Source: Mycocentrospora acerina
Lineage: Eukaryota > Ascomycota > Dothideomycetes > Pleosporales
Assembly: GCA_022701365.1 (NCBI GenBank)
Contig: JAKUHH010000396.1
Span: 186,001 to 250,000, forward strand
Length of the DNA stretch: 64,000 nt
Reading direction: 5' to 3'
Positions 12,914 through 23,396 of this stretch are shown here, one piece after another. The notes under the pieces are model-generated. The model was given only the letters and a program-made list of their open reading frames with translations, was not told where the DNA came from and made no database searches. The number at the start of each line of letters is the position of its first letter. The first letter of the stretch is position 1. The position numbers and the translations under genes were made by a program.

Positions 12914-13680
12914 GGTTTGGGGTTTGGTGGGGTTTATCCTGCTCTTTCTTCTGCTTGTGCTTCTGTTTCTGATTTATCTTATCAGGAAGATGGGGAGTTG
13001 CGCTTGTGTAGTCGTGTGTTGTGATGTGTGTGCACGTGGGTTGATGGCGGTGGGTGTCTGGATGTTCCGAGATGCCACATGTGTCTCCAAGGTCTTCCGA
13101 GGCTGTCTCCTTGACTTTTATAATAGGAGTTTTGTGGCGACGTTCACGGCGAATTAATCTATCTTATCAGATTAGATCTGTTGGCTGTTGTTGCTTGTAT
13201 TCTAATGCGACGATGGAGGACAAGTGCCCCTCTTCCCGGTCATCGGAGCGAAAGTCGTCATTCCGCCAAGGACCGTGGGCGCGAGGGGCAGTCTTTTTGG
13301 AGACTTTCTGCTGATGAGAACAAATGGCATTGATCTTCTACAATCGAATTAAGGAAGATGCACGTTGGCTTTTTGTTCATGGCGCTAATATGAAAAGCTC
13401 AAGGTGGCAAGTAATCTCCAGATGTATCAAAGCAACAAGCAACATCACTGAGTACAATCACACATATTCACAAAAGGCTAAATGATGTTGTTCAGTCCAT
13501 TCCTCATTTTGATTCCGTGACATTGAAGTCCCGTCTATAATCCATGGCACCCATCACATCGAAACCCCACATAACCACTCAATCCTCCAAACTCCAAACC
13601 ATGCCCGAAAGTCGAACCGATGCAGCGAAGGGAAGAAGGTGTGCGAGAGAAGAGTTGTCGACGTGCACGGCGAAGCACAT
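12914..13680. other. Intergenic region
   Basis: This holds the promoter of the FSH-type hydrolase and the 3' flank of RPS12. Short open frames on the plus strand lack family features and I do not call them. Confidence 0.5.
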
Positions 13681-14334
13681 TTACTGCTCGGTCTGGAAGT
13701 AGTTGAGGAGGATGGAGCGCTCCTGCGACTCCTCACCCCAGTCCTTGACGACAACGCAAGAGCAGTTGACGACCTTGCGGGGGTTGCCCTCGCGGTCGAT
13801 CTGGCCTGTTTGCTAGTTAGTTTGCTGTTTTCACACAAAATCATGACAGCATCTGCCAAGGAAAAAGAGGAAAACGTACAAAGACCGGCCCACTCGCCGA
13901 GCTGCTTGCCATCAGGGACCTTGATGAGAGGGATCTTGTGCTCGGAGCACAGCGCAACGACGAGCTTCTTGTATGCCTCCTCCTCGCACGCCTCGTTCAG
14001 GACACACATGTGTGCCTGACGGCGGTCGAGGGCCTTGGAGGCCTCGCGCAGACCGCGCGCAAGTCCGTCGTGGATGAGCGCGAGCTTGAGAACGCCCTTG
14101 AGCGCCTCAAGCACGGACATCTGTCCGGTGCCTGCGGAGGCATCGGCAGAGACCTCAACCTCGGCGGCGGCGCTGACCTGGGACTTGGTGTCGTCTTCTC
14201 CGTCCGACTGTGACGAGGTTGTTAGCAGGTGGTTGAGGAGAGTGATTGGCGGGGCATCGCCAAGTTCGAGTCTGGGTCGTATACTCGCGCGGATGCGAGT
14301 ATCTTTGATGAATTGGGGGGTGCGAGCATACCAT
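13681..14334 (-). CDS. RPS12: 40S ribosomal protein S12 (eS12)
   Basis: Component of the small ribosomal subunit. Three coding exons: 14334-14332, 14207-13880 and 13805-13681; 151 aa, the usual length. Exon 1 contributes only the ATG codon, followed directly by a 124-nt intron; exon 2 begins SDGEDD, the normal residue-2 sequence. Family core: LKGVLKLALIHDGLARGLREA, then ALDRRQAHMCVLNEAC, IPLIKVPDGKQLGEWAGLCQIDREGNPRKVVNCSCVVVKDWG. The second intron splits the Cys codon of GLCQID. Ribosomal protein genes often carry such first introns. Confidence 0.96.
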
Positions 14335-15235
14335 GATGATCGATTTCTATCTGTCGGGTTTCCTTGAAGAGTTGTTGGTGTTGATAGAGTGATAAAAGTA
14401 TATCCAAAATTCGAAGAAGCTCTCGTGCGCTTGGGCTTACGCGAGAAGTGCAGCCAATTAGAGACGATCTAATTTTAGCGTCAAGCGCACGGGCCAATCC
14501 ACCACAGACACACAGAAACCGTGTACGTTCACATCCAGCAATTGGGACTGGTTTCGATAAGAATACGCCTTAGCCAGATAGTAACTCTGGCAGGTCGCCT
14601 GAATTTGTAACCTAGCCTTATTGATCTTCACTTGGATCAGAAGCTGTTACAGCAATCCTCGCAACTTCACATTGCATCACCTGCCACGAGACTGCGATCA
14701 GATAGAACATTGACTCTCGGGATAAAATCGCTTTCTTTCTACACACTCTATTGTCCTCGACGTAACCTTTGCTGCCACTGCTCTGGACCAGCCGTAGCCA
14801 TATCTCCCGTATCTGCATTGATCATATGTCGGCCCCTCTTCCTCACCGCCTCACCTCCTCGAGGCCTCAAATTGTACGCTACGCTTCTCGAAAAACGCAG
14901 TTAAAATCAAATAATGTTGAGCACTGATGAAGTGCAGTGATGTTTGTTTCTTTGAAACGGTAGTCTAAGGGAGAAAAAATACAAACTTTAAGGAAATTCT
15001 GAGGAGAAGACGCCGGATGGAAAAATGAAGCATCAACATCGCTTCGGGATGGGTTTGCACAAGAATAGAGAAATGAAATCGCTGGACGCTATCAGCCGTG
15101 TTAAAGAGAAAAGAAAATAGTAGTAGTAGTACATCCGCCACCAGATATGAACACCGTAAACACCATACACGCAAGGAAAAAACAGAGGCATGGTTGGCAT
15201 GGACTGCGAAAGAATGGGTATCTAGGAAATGAAAG
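14335..15235. other. Intergenic region
   Basis: About 900 bp upstream of RPS12 and downstream of the TeaR-like gene. There is a short TAG trinucleotide run near 15118. I see no gene. Confidence 0.5.
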
Positions 15236-17193
15236 CTACATGACGATGCAGCAGGCGCTCTTCTTTTCTTTGGTTTCCTCCATAGGCTCTGGAAGTCGGG
15301 TGGTCGTTGGCTTGGCCGGAGAGGGTGCACGTACAGGTACGGGCTGTGGCGAAGGGACGCGAGGGCTTTGAGGTATTGTTGGAGTCAGCTTGTATCCGGG
15401 TTGCTCGGTGGTCGAAGTCTTCGTTGCGCTTGATTCATTCTTCTCGAGTGAAGACCGTTTTGCTGGGCTTGCAAGGGGCCACTCTTCGTACTGCTGCGCC
15501 TTCTCGGCGTCAACAAACATGAGTTGAGATACACGCTTCTCTGCCGGGTCATCTGTGTTCAACGGCTGGAAGTCTTTGTCATACATGGAGGCTACGCGGC
15601 CTTCATTCACCCATTGCTCTTGCTTCATCTTCTTTGCATGTGTAGGAATAATCTGCTGGTCAGGCGGCAGTCGTGGATCCGGCTTGTACATGGTAGCAAG
15701 CCATGGTGCTTCGCCTTCTGGTCGGTGACTAGTATTGGGACGAGGCGCCGAGGCACCACTTGTGCCAGGACGCTTGGTAGTCGAGCCGCCAGAAGCCAGC
15801 CTGTTCTTTGATCCGCTTCTTTGCGTGTTGGTCTTTCGTTGTTTTGGTGTAGGCGTTGGCTTCCCAGGGACTCTGGCCTTAGCCGGAGATTTTTGTGGAG
15901 AAGAATTACTTCCAGACGACGAAGTATTGCGACGGTGGCCTTTGGGCGGTGGCGTTGTTTCTCGTGACCCTTGCGGCTCGTCCAGTAGAAACTGGCTGGA
16001 TATACTACCGCCGCGTACTCGCACTCGCGCACCGGCGGCTGCAATGTCTCCAGTCATGTTGGCGCTTCCTGTTCTCGATCTCGGCAGTGGTGCCTCGCGA
16101 TCTGCGACAGAGGCGGGAACCGGTATGCCACTGCGCCCAGGCAGAGGAATGCGAGACGTACTAGGCCTCACAGTATGTGTCAACTGCGGCGACCTTGACG
16201 ACTCGTCAGATTGAGGTGCCTCGGTGGTGGCAGGATTGTGGGCATTATACGCATCAACAAAGTCCTCGTCCTGAGCGGGAATAGGAGACACAACTCGACG
16301 GGCGTCGTAGCGTTCGTCGGTATCTTGCGTCCTGTCGGTGGAGTCGGAGTCTGTGCGAACTCGAGCCCTTCGAGTAGCGCTCTGCGATCTGCTCTCGGAC
16401 CTGTTTGAGCGGCCGACTCTGAAGCCCAGTTCCTCCATCTCCTTGATCTCAATCTCCTTCAGCTTGTCGCGGTGGATCCAGTTGTTCTGGTCGTGCTCGA
16501 GTGCATTCCACCCTGGGTCTGCTTTGCCGCCCTTTGTAGGCTTTTTCTGGGGTTGAGCCTTGGGCTTGCCTTTCACAGCTTGTGGCGCTGCTTTCTTGTT
16601 GCCTTGGATTTTGTAGTAGTCCATGACGCTATCCTTCTCGCTGCTAATGGCACTGAGGTCTCCGCTGGCCTTTTTCTGCAGCCCGTTGGCGGCACGGTAC
16701 GTCTGCTCATTTTCGTAGGAGCCCTGCGAGTCCCACGTGGTCGAGCGGGGAGGGTTTGCGAAGCCATTAGCTTGCGACGCAGCGGCGTTGGCGGACATGT
16801 AGTGCTCCTGGTCGTAGTAATTTCTCTGCGTGGCGCTGTCAGCAAGCCCGGGGTGTTGTGGGGTGGCTGGGAGACGATTGCGTGGCGACCTTGCACTTTG
16901 GCCAACGACCAAAAATCAACGTTCGCGCTACTGTGTGGCATGACTGACAGCTGCAGTAGTGCCAGTAGTGCAAGCCCTGACGGCAGACCTATGTCATGGG
17001 GGACACAAGGCCGCAAACAGGGGCACGAAGGGAGGGGGGGGAAGGAGAAGGAAGAGGAGAAGAAGGAGGAGAAGAGCGTGCGCACCTGATTGTCCAGAGG
17101 CACCGCCAAATCCCAGGATCCTGCGCCGCCGTGCGAACTGCTTGGCGGAGTCAACTGCTGAGCGGGCTGGCGGGACGATGCGAGAGCGGCCAT
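15236..17193 (-). CDS. TeaR-like cell-end marker receptor with CaaX prenylation box
   Basis: Exons 17193-17086 and 16825-15236, joined across a 260-nt intron; 565 aa. The N-terminus MAALASSRQPAQQLTPPSSS leads into LAVPLDNQ|RNYYDQEHY across the junction. Most of the protein is low-complexity (Ser, Pro, Thr, Arg). It has two better ordered parts: WNALEHDQNNWIHRDKLKEIE at about 135-165, and APWLATMYKPDPRLPPDQQIIPTHAKKMKQEQW with VASMYDKDFQPL. It ends CIVM (562-565), a CaaX box whose Met suggests farnesylation. This plan matches TeaR of Aspergillus nidulans, a prenylated plasma-membrane anchor for the TeaA polarity marker at hyphal tips (compare Mod5 in fission yeast). The first exon is less certain than the rest. 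Confidence 0.8.
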
Positions 17194-18510
17194 GGGATGT
17201 GCTTCCAGTAGAATGCCGCACGATGGGAGACGCGATCCTGGCGAGTCGAGTAGGCGGAGATGTCGATGTCAGTGTCAACGTCGATGTCGATGTCAACGTG
17301 CTCGGGGGAGGTGTGAGGGTATGGGCTGCGCGATGACGATGTGGTGCAGTGGCTCCAAGCACGTGGAAGGGGCAAGTGATGGCGGACACGGCTGTCGCGT
17401 GGAGGGTACGGTGAGCGAGGCTTCTCAGCGAAGACGCTTCCGCAAACGTGACCAGAGTCTCTACGGCGACGGTGACATGGACAGGCCAAAAGCAAACCCA
17501 CAGGCGGGGAGGCGGCTGAGTCGACGCTGCGAGGGGTGTCGTTGCACGCGCAAGCAAGCCCTCCCGGCAGCCTGTCGCGGAGTATTAGGTGGGAGACTGG
17601 GTGAGGTACGCGGGCAAGGGAGGCAAAAGCAAGCACAAGGAAACAAACGAGTGGTAGCGGTCGGAGAGTTTTGCAGCACCGTCGCTCAGCGTGCGTCGTG
17701 TGGCAGATCCTCGACTTCTCTCGGGTTCTGATGTGAACGCGAAGGAGTCGTCCACCAGGCCAGGAGGAGGATTTGGCAAAGAAGCTCGCTCTGATGCTCG
17801 GGCGTTTCTGCGATTCGCCCTCTTGTATTGGGCTAGCGCTGTCCGGTCCGCAGACCGCAGATGACCGGGCCCTGCAAGTCCACGTCCACACCCACACCCA
17901 TCGGCTCCTTGTTCGCTGGGGCGCAAGGCTGCCAGCCAATTTCAACGGGGCAAATCTCGTGGCTCCATGCCAGCACCTCCTTTTGCGCGCTGGCCAGGCC
18001 CCGCTCACAGCAACTCTGCAGGCCGCGGACGCTCCACACGCTTGTGTTTGCTGTCTGCTGTTTGTTGTCTACGATTTACCGTATATTGCCGTCTACTCGA
18101 CGAAAAGTCTCATCACAATCTCAATCACAACTAATACCCTGCCGTGAGCTCAATCTGCCCAATGCACCCCAACGCACTTCCATCACACAAGGCTTTCCGA
18201 TTGGCCTGGACTATGCCCGATGCGCAGAAACTACGTTTCGGATACGGTCCAGAGCCCGGAAACGAGAAACGGGTTCAGGTACAGACTCAATCCTGCCTGC
18301 AGTTGGCTACACATCGTCATGGGTCAACTCCAAAAAAGCAATTTGCACACGCAGAGTCGATGACCACCAACTTGTACACATGCAGAACTCCAAGCACAAA
18401 TACCCGTAGAAAATTCCCACTCATGTAGCTTGCGAGTAAGATGCGCTACACGCCCCTGGTCACACCGTTGTTGATCGACAGTCGACCGTTTCTAAGCCCA
18501 ATGCGCCATC
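17194..18510. other. GC-rich intergenic region with short hexamer repeat
   Basis: About 1.3 kb between two minus-strand genes. It probably includes the long 5' leader of the TeaR-like gene. Overlapping open frames on both strands have no family features. A short imperfect GATGTC/AACGTC hexamer repeat lies at about 17257-17300. Confidence 0.5.
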
Positions 18511-20474
18511 TCACCATCCAAACGTCTCATCATACCAAAACACATCATGCCCTTTCTTCATCCAAACCTCCACGCTGCTCTTCAAGTCCTCGGTCAGCCT
18601 CTTCGGTCCACAGCAAACTACCGCTGTCCTCACCCCCTTACTGAACACCTCGTCAACAACATCCGCCATCTTCGGCCTTCCGCTCTTGACCACCATACCC
18701 TTCCTCGGCTTCTCCATTTGCTCCTCCATACTTAACAGCTGCTCGTTTTCTGCCATCTCAAACTCCTCTGCCTCGTCATCATCACCATCCGGGCCTACAG
18801 CAAAAGTTCGGTCGACTTGCAGACTAGGTCCCGAAGGTCGCGTAACATACACTTCCACACTGGCAAGCCCGTGTAATAGGCTCTCCTCGTTGTCGTTGTC
18901 ATTGTCATTTTCGTTTTCGTTGGCCTCTGCGACATCTTCTGGAGAAGCAACATTGGGAAATGCCCATTGTGTCTCGGCAAGTTTTTGCACCGCCCATATG
19001 CATCGGATTTGTGTTCCTACCAACGCTGGTTTTTGAGATTCCAAAATGCTCCGATAGATTGGGATGATGAATGTAGCACCGACTCCACCGGCCACTAAAA
19101 GCACTTGGTCGTAATCCGTGAGGTCGGGTAGGCGCGTTGAGGCGCCGTACGGCCCCTCGAGGACAATGGGGAGGATCGGGATATCACCGCCGGCCGTAGG
19201 AAGCATGGGCACGTTGCTGCCACCTTGTGCGAGAGAACGCGCAAGATCTGCAAGGTATTTGGTGTTGCCATTGAGCGTCCTTGCGATGAGTAGAAATTCC
19301 TTGTCTTTAGCAGGGATGGAAGCCACTGTGAAGGGATTTGTTTTGTTGGTCATAAGCCATTGGTCGTAATAAGAGGGAGCCTTCGATCCACTCCAGGGCC
19401 GACTCAGATACACGTGCTGTCCAGGCTTCCATTTCAATGCAGAGCTCTTTGGCGGAAGAGGAACACGAATTTGGACAAGATTGGTTCCTGGAAGAATTCT
19501 GATGGTGCCTTGGTACATCTTGAGGCGCATGGCACGGAAGATGAGATGCAGGGCTTCCACTGCGATAACCTGCCAAATGTACACACGTATGTGGGAACAA
19601 TGAAAATATAGCGGGACAATGATAAAGTTCGCGATGGCGATGTGAGAGACGTAGAAGACTCGGTAGTTTCGTCTCCTGATGAAACCCAACGCGGTCGTGC
19701 TGATGGCGGCAAACAGGACGAGACTGACGATACCCCAGATAACGTCCCAATCTTTAATACGTTTCGCTAGAAAGCCAGACATGATAAAGAAGGTGAAATA
19801 GAATACCCCATGGAGAATGAGAAGTAGATAGGTGATGCGACCAAGTATTTGGTGTGCAGCTTTCAATTCCTCGTGTGACAGTCGTGTAAGCCATTGAATT
19901 GGAGAGTAGGGCGCTCTCATAGCCAGGAGGTAGTGAATGGGCAGTTGTGAGGCACCAATCTGTCCAAAACGTTTTGTGAGGTGAAGAAAGTCTACTAGTA
20001 TTAGAATATACAAATGTATCTTCCAAGGCCCTCCCACTTACCTTTGCCAGTGCCATGCACGCAAAGAAAAAGCAGCCAGATGGTCCAAATACTCGCGCCA
20101 ATCCACTCGCCTCTCGTACCCCAACGCCAACCTCGCACTACATCTTTCCGCAGCCACCATGTTATCCTGTTGCAACCGCTATGTATCGTTCTTAGCCATC
20201 CCAACTTTCCATCTGGCCGTTTGTTGAATGAAGGCGACTTGGGAGTCAGGTCATATTTCAGTCCGCTCTTCACCAGCCAGTTCAAGGCGAAGGAGACCTG
20301 AAAGAGCACAAAGATGATCAGAATAGACCACTGAGCGATAAAACCATACCGATCCAGAGTCTCTCGCCGCTGGTGCAGTTGTTCTTTTGTTAGTGTCTCA
20401 AAGTAGTATCCAAAGGCCCAGTACTTGTCTTTGGAGACCTCGTGGTGGCCTTCATGCCGTCGAAAAAAGTTCAT
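18511..20474 (-). CDS. Ferric reductase / NADPH oxidase-like transmembrane oxidoreductase
   Basis: FRE-family membrane flavocytochrome that moves electrons from NADPH through FAD and two haems across a membrane, commonly to reduce Fe(III) or Cu(II). Exons 20474-20042 and 19994-18511, one 47-nt intron; 638 aa. Hydrophobic segments lie at about 45-65 and 130-330. The bis-haem motif is clear: two His pairs each 14 residues apart, HQILG...LLILH and HIAIA...PLYFH. Then come an FAD-binding barrel (KWKPGQHVYL; NPFTVAS), the NADPH segment LLVAGGVGATFIIPIYRSIL and the C-terminal VVCCGP. A DNEND-rich acidic insert lies in the NADPH domain. The FAD motif has Asn where most relatives have His. No signal peptide and no multicopper oxidase neighbour are seen. 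Confidence 0.9.
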
Positions 20475-21032
20475 AGTAAAGTGTTTGACGACTTGTTCGA
20501 TCAGAGGTTTTGTGCTGGATCGGCTCCTCGCGGCAGTCCGGAGTATCTGATCTCTGCAAAATGACTGTCAACGCATCAAAGCTTAACAAGAACAAGTGGC
20601 AGTCTCGGTCAAAGTTATGTGACAGCCTAGCGTGTGTACAGTCAGCTGTCGGTGTGTCCGACAGACTGGGTTTGAATGTGCATCCAGCGTCCGAGATGTA
20701 ACAAGACTAAAGAGCAGGAGCCAGCTTAGGCAGCCTATCACAATTTGCTCAATGGCTGCTCAAGTCAAATCGCATCATCGACATCAAAACGCCTGGTTTT
20801 TTAAGAAGCTAACAAATTGTTGATGAAGGGATGGATGTAGAGCATCAATACCCAGCGCGCCTATTGAATGTCTTGGAGTTGAGATTCACAAGCCACGTTG
20901 CGCAACCATGCAGAACCCCACCAGACATCCCGCACGCCTCCATGGACCCTGCATCAGCTATCGTCGTTCAAGCTGTCTCCATCTGATCACTCTTTGCTTG
21001 CGGCTACATACTCTACTTTTAAAATATAGATC
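20475..21032. promoter_or_regulatory. Divergent intergenic region, ferric reductase / nucleoside hydrolase
   Basis: 558 bp between divergent start codons; both promoters lie here. I identify no distinct motif. Confidence 0.5.
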
Positions 21033-22445
21033 ATGGCTGGTAATTCGTCTCAAATTCCGCTGTGGCTCGACTGTGTCCGTAAATCACTCGCACCTTCCTC
21101 AACCACCGTACTGACACAACAAGGACACTGGGCACGATGTGGGTCCTTCACCACCATGCTATATCGCCACCACTCACACTGTCTTAGGACGCATATGCTC
21201 TCCTCCTAAGCGCGCACGATCCGCGCGTCAAACTCCTAGGCGTCACAACCGTCCACGGCAACGCTGCCCTTGACCAGACAACATTCAACACCAGGGCTAT
21301 ACTCGAAGCATTGGGACGACGCGATGTAAAGGTCTACGCAGGCGCAGCAAAGCCCATTGTTCGCGATGCCGTGCATGCTGCTGATATTCATGGTATTGCG
21401 AATATTGACTAGGTACGGATGAATAACGGCTGATTTGGGCAGGCGAGTCTGGTCTGGATGGTGTCACGTTGCTGCCACAGCCCTCTGAGCCGGCGGCCAC
21501 TGATATCGGATACCTGGAGGCTATGTACAATGCTCTCATCGCAACACCTCCCAACACCGCGTGGCTCGTCTCGACAGGCACCTTGACCAACATTGGCTTG
21601 TTATTCCAAAAGTACACCGACCTGGCCGGCCATCTCAAAGGTTTGAGTATCATGGGAGGGGCAGTTGGAGGTGGTTTTACAAAGGCCCCAATGGGAAAGG
21701 TGAAGGGCGAAGGGGAGCGTTTTGGTAATTGGACTGCCTATGCCGAGTTCAACGTGAGCCACGCCATCCAAGCCTGCTCCATGTGTGTACATGCTGACAT
21801 AGTTCTAGATCTACGTAAGGTCACGTACCAAAAACTGGCTTTGGTGGACACTAACATTAGTAGTGCGACCCAGAAGCATCCCAGTTCATATTCTCGCATC
21901 CGATCCTGAAATCCAAGACAACTTTAATCACACTCGACCTTAGCCACCAAGTGCTCGGCACAAAGGCAGTTCGCCACACACAACTCTACGGCTCTAATGA
22001 GCCTCTCGAACCATCCACCACTAATGCTGATCATACGCCATCCGCGCTTCGAGCTTTGTTTACACAAATAATGTCCTTCTTTGCTGGCACATACGCTGAA
22101 GTCTTCTCCATTACTGAAGGCCCACCGCTTCATGATCCGCTTGCTGTTGCTGCAGTGTACTACCCTGATATCTTTGATGATAGGGAAGGCGAACGATTCC
22201 AGGTTGACATAGTGACGGAAGGCGTTCATTCGATGAATCAGACAGAAGTTGGGGAGCTGGGACGAACAAAGGTTACAAAACTTCCAAACGGTCAAGGTGG
22301 TTGCAGGATTCCTAGAGGTGTGGATCTGGCCAAGTTTTGGGCCAACGTTGAGAGCGCGTTGAAAAGTGCAGATGCTGTTAGTCCCATGCCCAAAATATCC
22401 CGCGAGGATTTGGAAAGAGATGGAGTATTTGTCGGGATAGATTAG
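21033..22445 (+). CDS. Inosine-uridine preferring nucleoside hydrolase
   Basis: Cleaves the N-glycosidic bond of ribonucleosides for base salvage. Six exons: 21033-21074, 21124-21138 (15 nt), 21188-21392, 21443-21753, 21809-21814 (6 nt), 21864-22445; 386 aa. The Ca-binding catalytic motif reads LDCDTGHDDAYAL (the family usually has DxDPGxDDA) and is assembled from exons 1, 2 and 3. Also seen: GVTTVHGNA, VSTGTLTNIGLL, LSIMGGAV, the family sequence AEFNIYCDPEA assembled from exons 4, 5 and 6, and PPLHDPLAVA with the C-terminal catalytic His. The start was chosen as the Met directly before SSQIPLWLDC. Both tiny exons are flanked by full GT/AG introns of 49-55 nt, and the family sequence demands them. 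Confidence 0.92.
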
Positions 22446-23057
22446 ATGTTGATGTCGATTTGCAACAGCTATAAGGCTCACAGTAGTCGTGGATTGAAAT
22501 CGAGACATTAGTACAAAGCAACTGTGCTCACTTTTTTCAGAGATTGATCTTTCGAGCGATAGAACGTATTCCGAGAATCCCATCCGTTTGTCCTGTAACC
22601 AATATAACACAACAGTCACTTCCAATCTATTTTTCAAAGCCAGTCGATCTCTGTGAAGCAGTCGAAGAAGCATGGTCCAAATACATCTGGATATGTTATA
22701 CACCTCTATCACCCCAACACCAGAGGCTCCTTTCAATTCTGTTGTTTGCATGGCCCCTAGCTGAGTGGGCAAGAATAAAAAAACTACTCCCTGTGACTGC
22801 TACGGATCATCGAATAGGTACACTACACACGAGGAAGGACAAGCGAGATAAGCACCGTAGATCTGCATCCCAAGCAGATCTTAAAAACCTAAGCGCGCTT
22901 AAATTTTTCTATCCATCAACTTCAAGTTCTGACCGTCAAGATACATCTGGGATGTGGATGGTGAACAGAGCCTCCAGTGAAAACCGCATCTACCGCTCCA
23001 CCATTTTCTACGAAATAATCAATTCCTCCTACATCAGGCTCGCCTTCGTACTAGTAG

Positions 23058-23396
23058 ATCTGCGATGCGCAGGTGCTCTTCATGTCCCTGAGTCTGGAAA
23101 CTGTTGTCTCAGAGCTGTGTGTGGGGGCCAAGCTGTCTGGCTTTGAGGAGTGATGGTTTGGGTGGGTGCAGAGTTACTTGGAGAGTGTCCGGGCGTGTGT
23201 GAATGAGGAGAGGAGGATGTGTCTTTGGCAAGAGGGATTTGAAAAGGATTCTACATATTGGACTATTGCGGGAGTGTTGGAGGGAGGTAGGGCGGAGATG
23301 GAAGGGCTGTTTAGCCGTGTGTGGTGGTCCCGTTGTTGGTTCACGAAGTGTCGCGCAGAGTATATACATATACTAGCTGGTGCAGCTGGAGAATGA
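23058..23396 (+). pseudogene. Possible coding relic, unassigned
   Basis: One plus-strand frame runs from 23058 to 23396, broken by a single TGA near 23154. The protein text looks non-random: LSLETVVSELCVGAKLSGFEE, stop, WFGWVQSYLESVRACVNEER and WQEGFEKDSTYWTIAGVLEGG. The stop lies beside a Trp codon, so TGG to TGA could explain it. No start, introns or known family can be given. It could be chance. Confidence 0.3.

Noticed and set aside
17151..18008. 286-codon minus-strand frame upstream of the TeaR-like gene
   Set aside because: GC-rich DNA leaves several frames open on both strands; the text is Arg/Pro/Ser-rich without family features, and it overlaps the first TeaR exon in another frame.
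22544..23146. 200-codon plus-strand open frame
   Set aside because: No domain, odd residue mix, no splice context, and a different frame looks more protein-like at its end.
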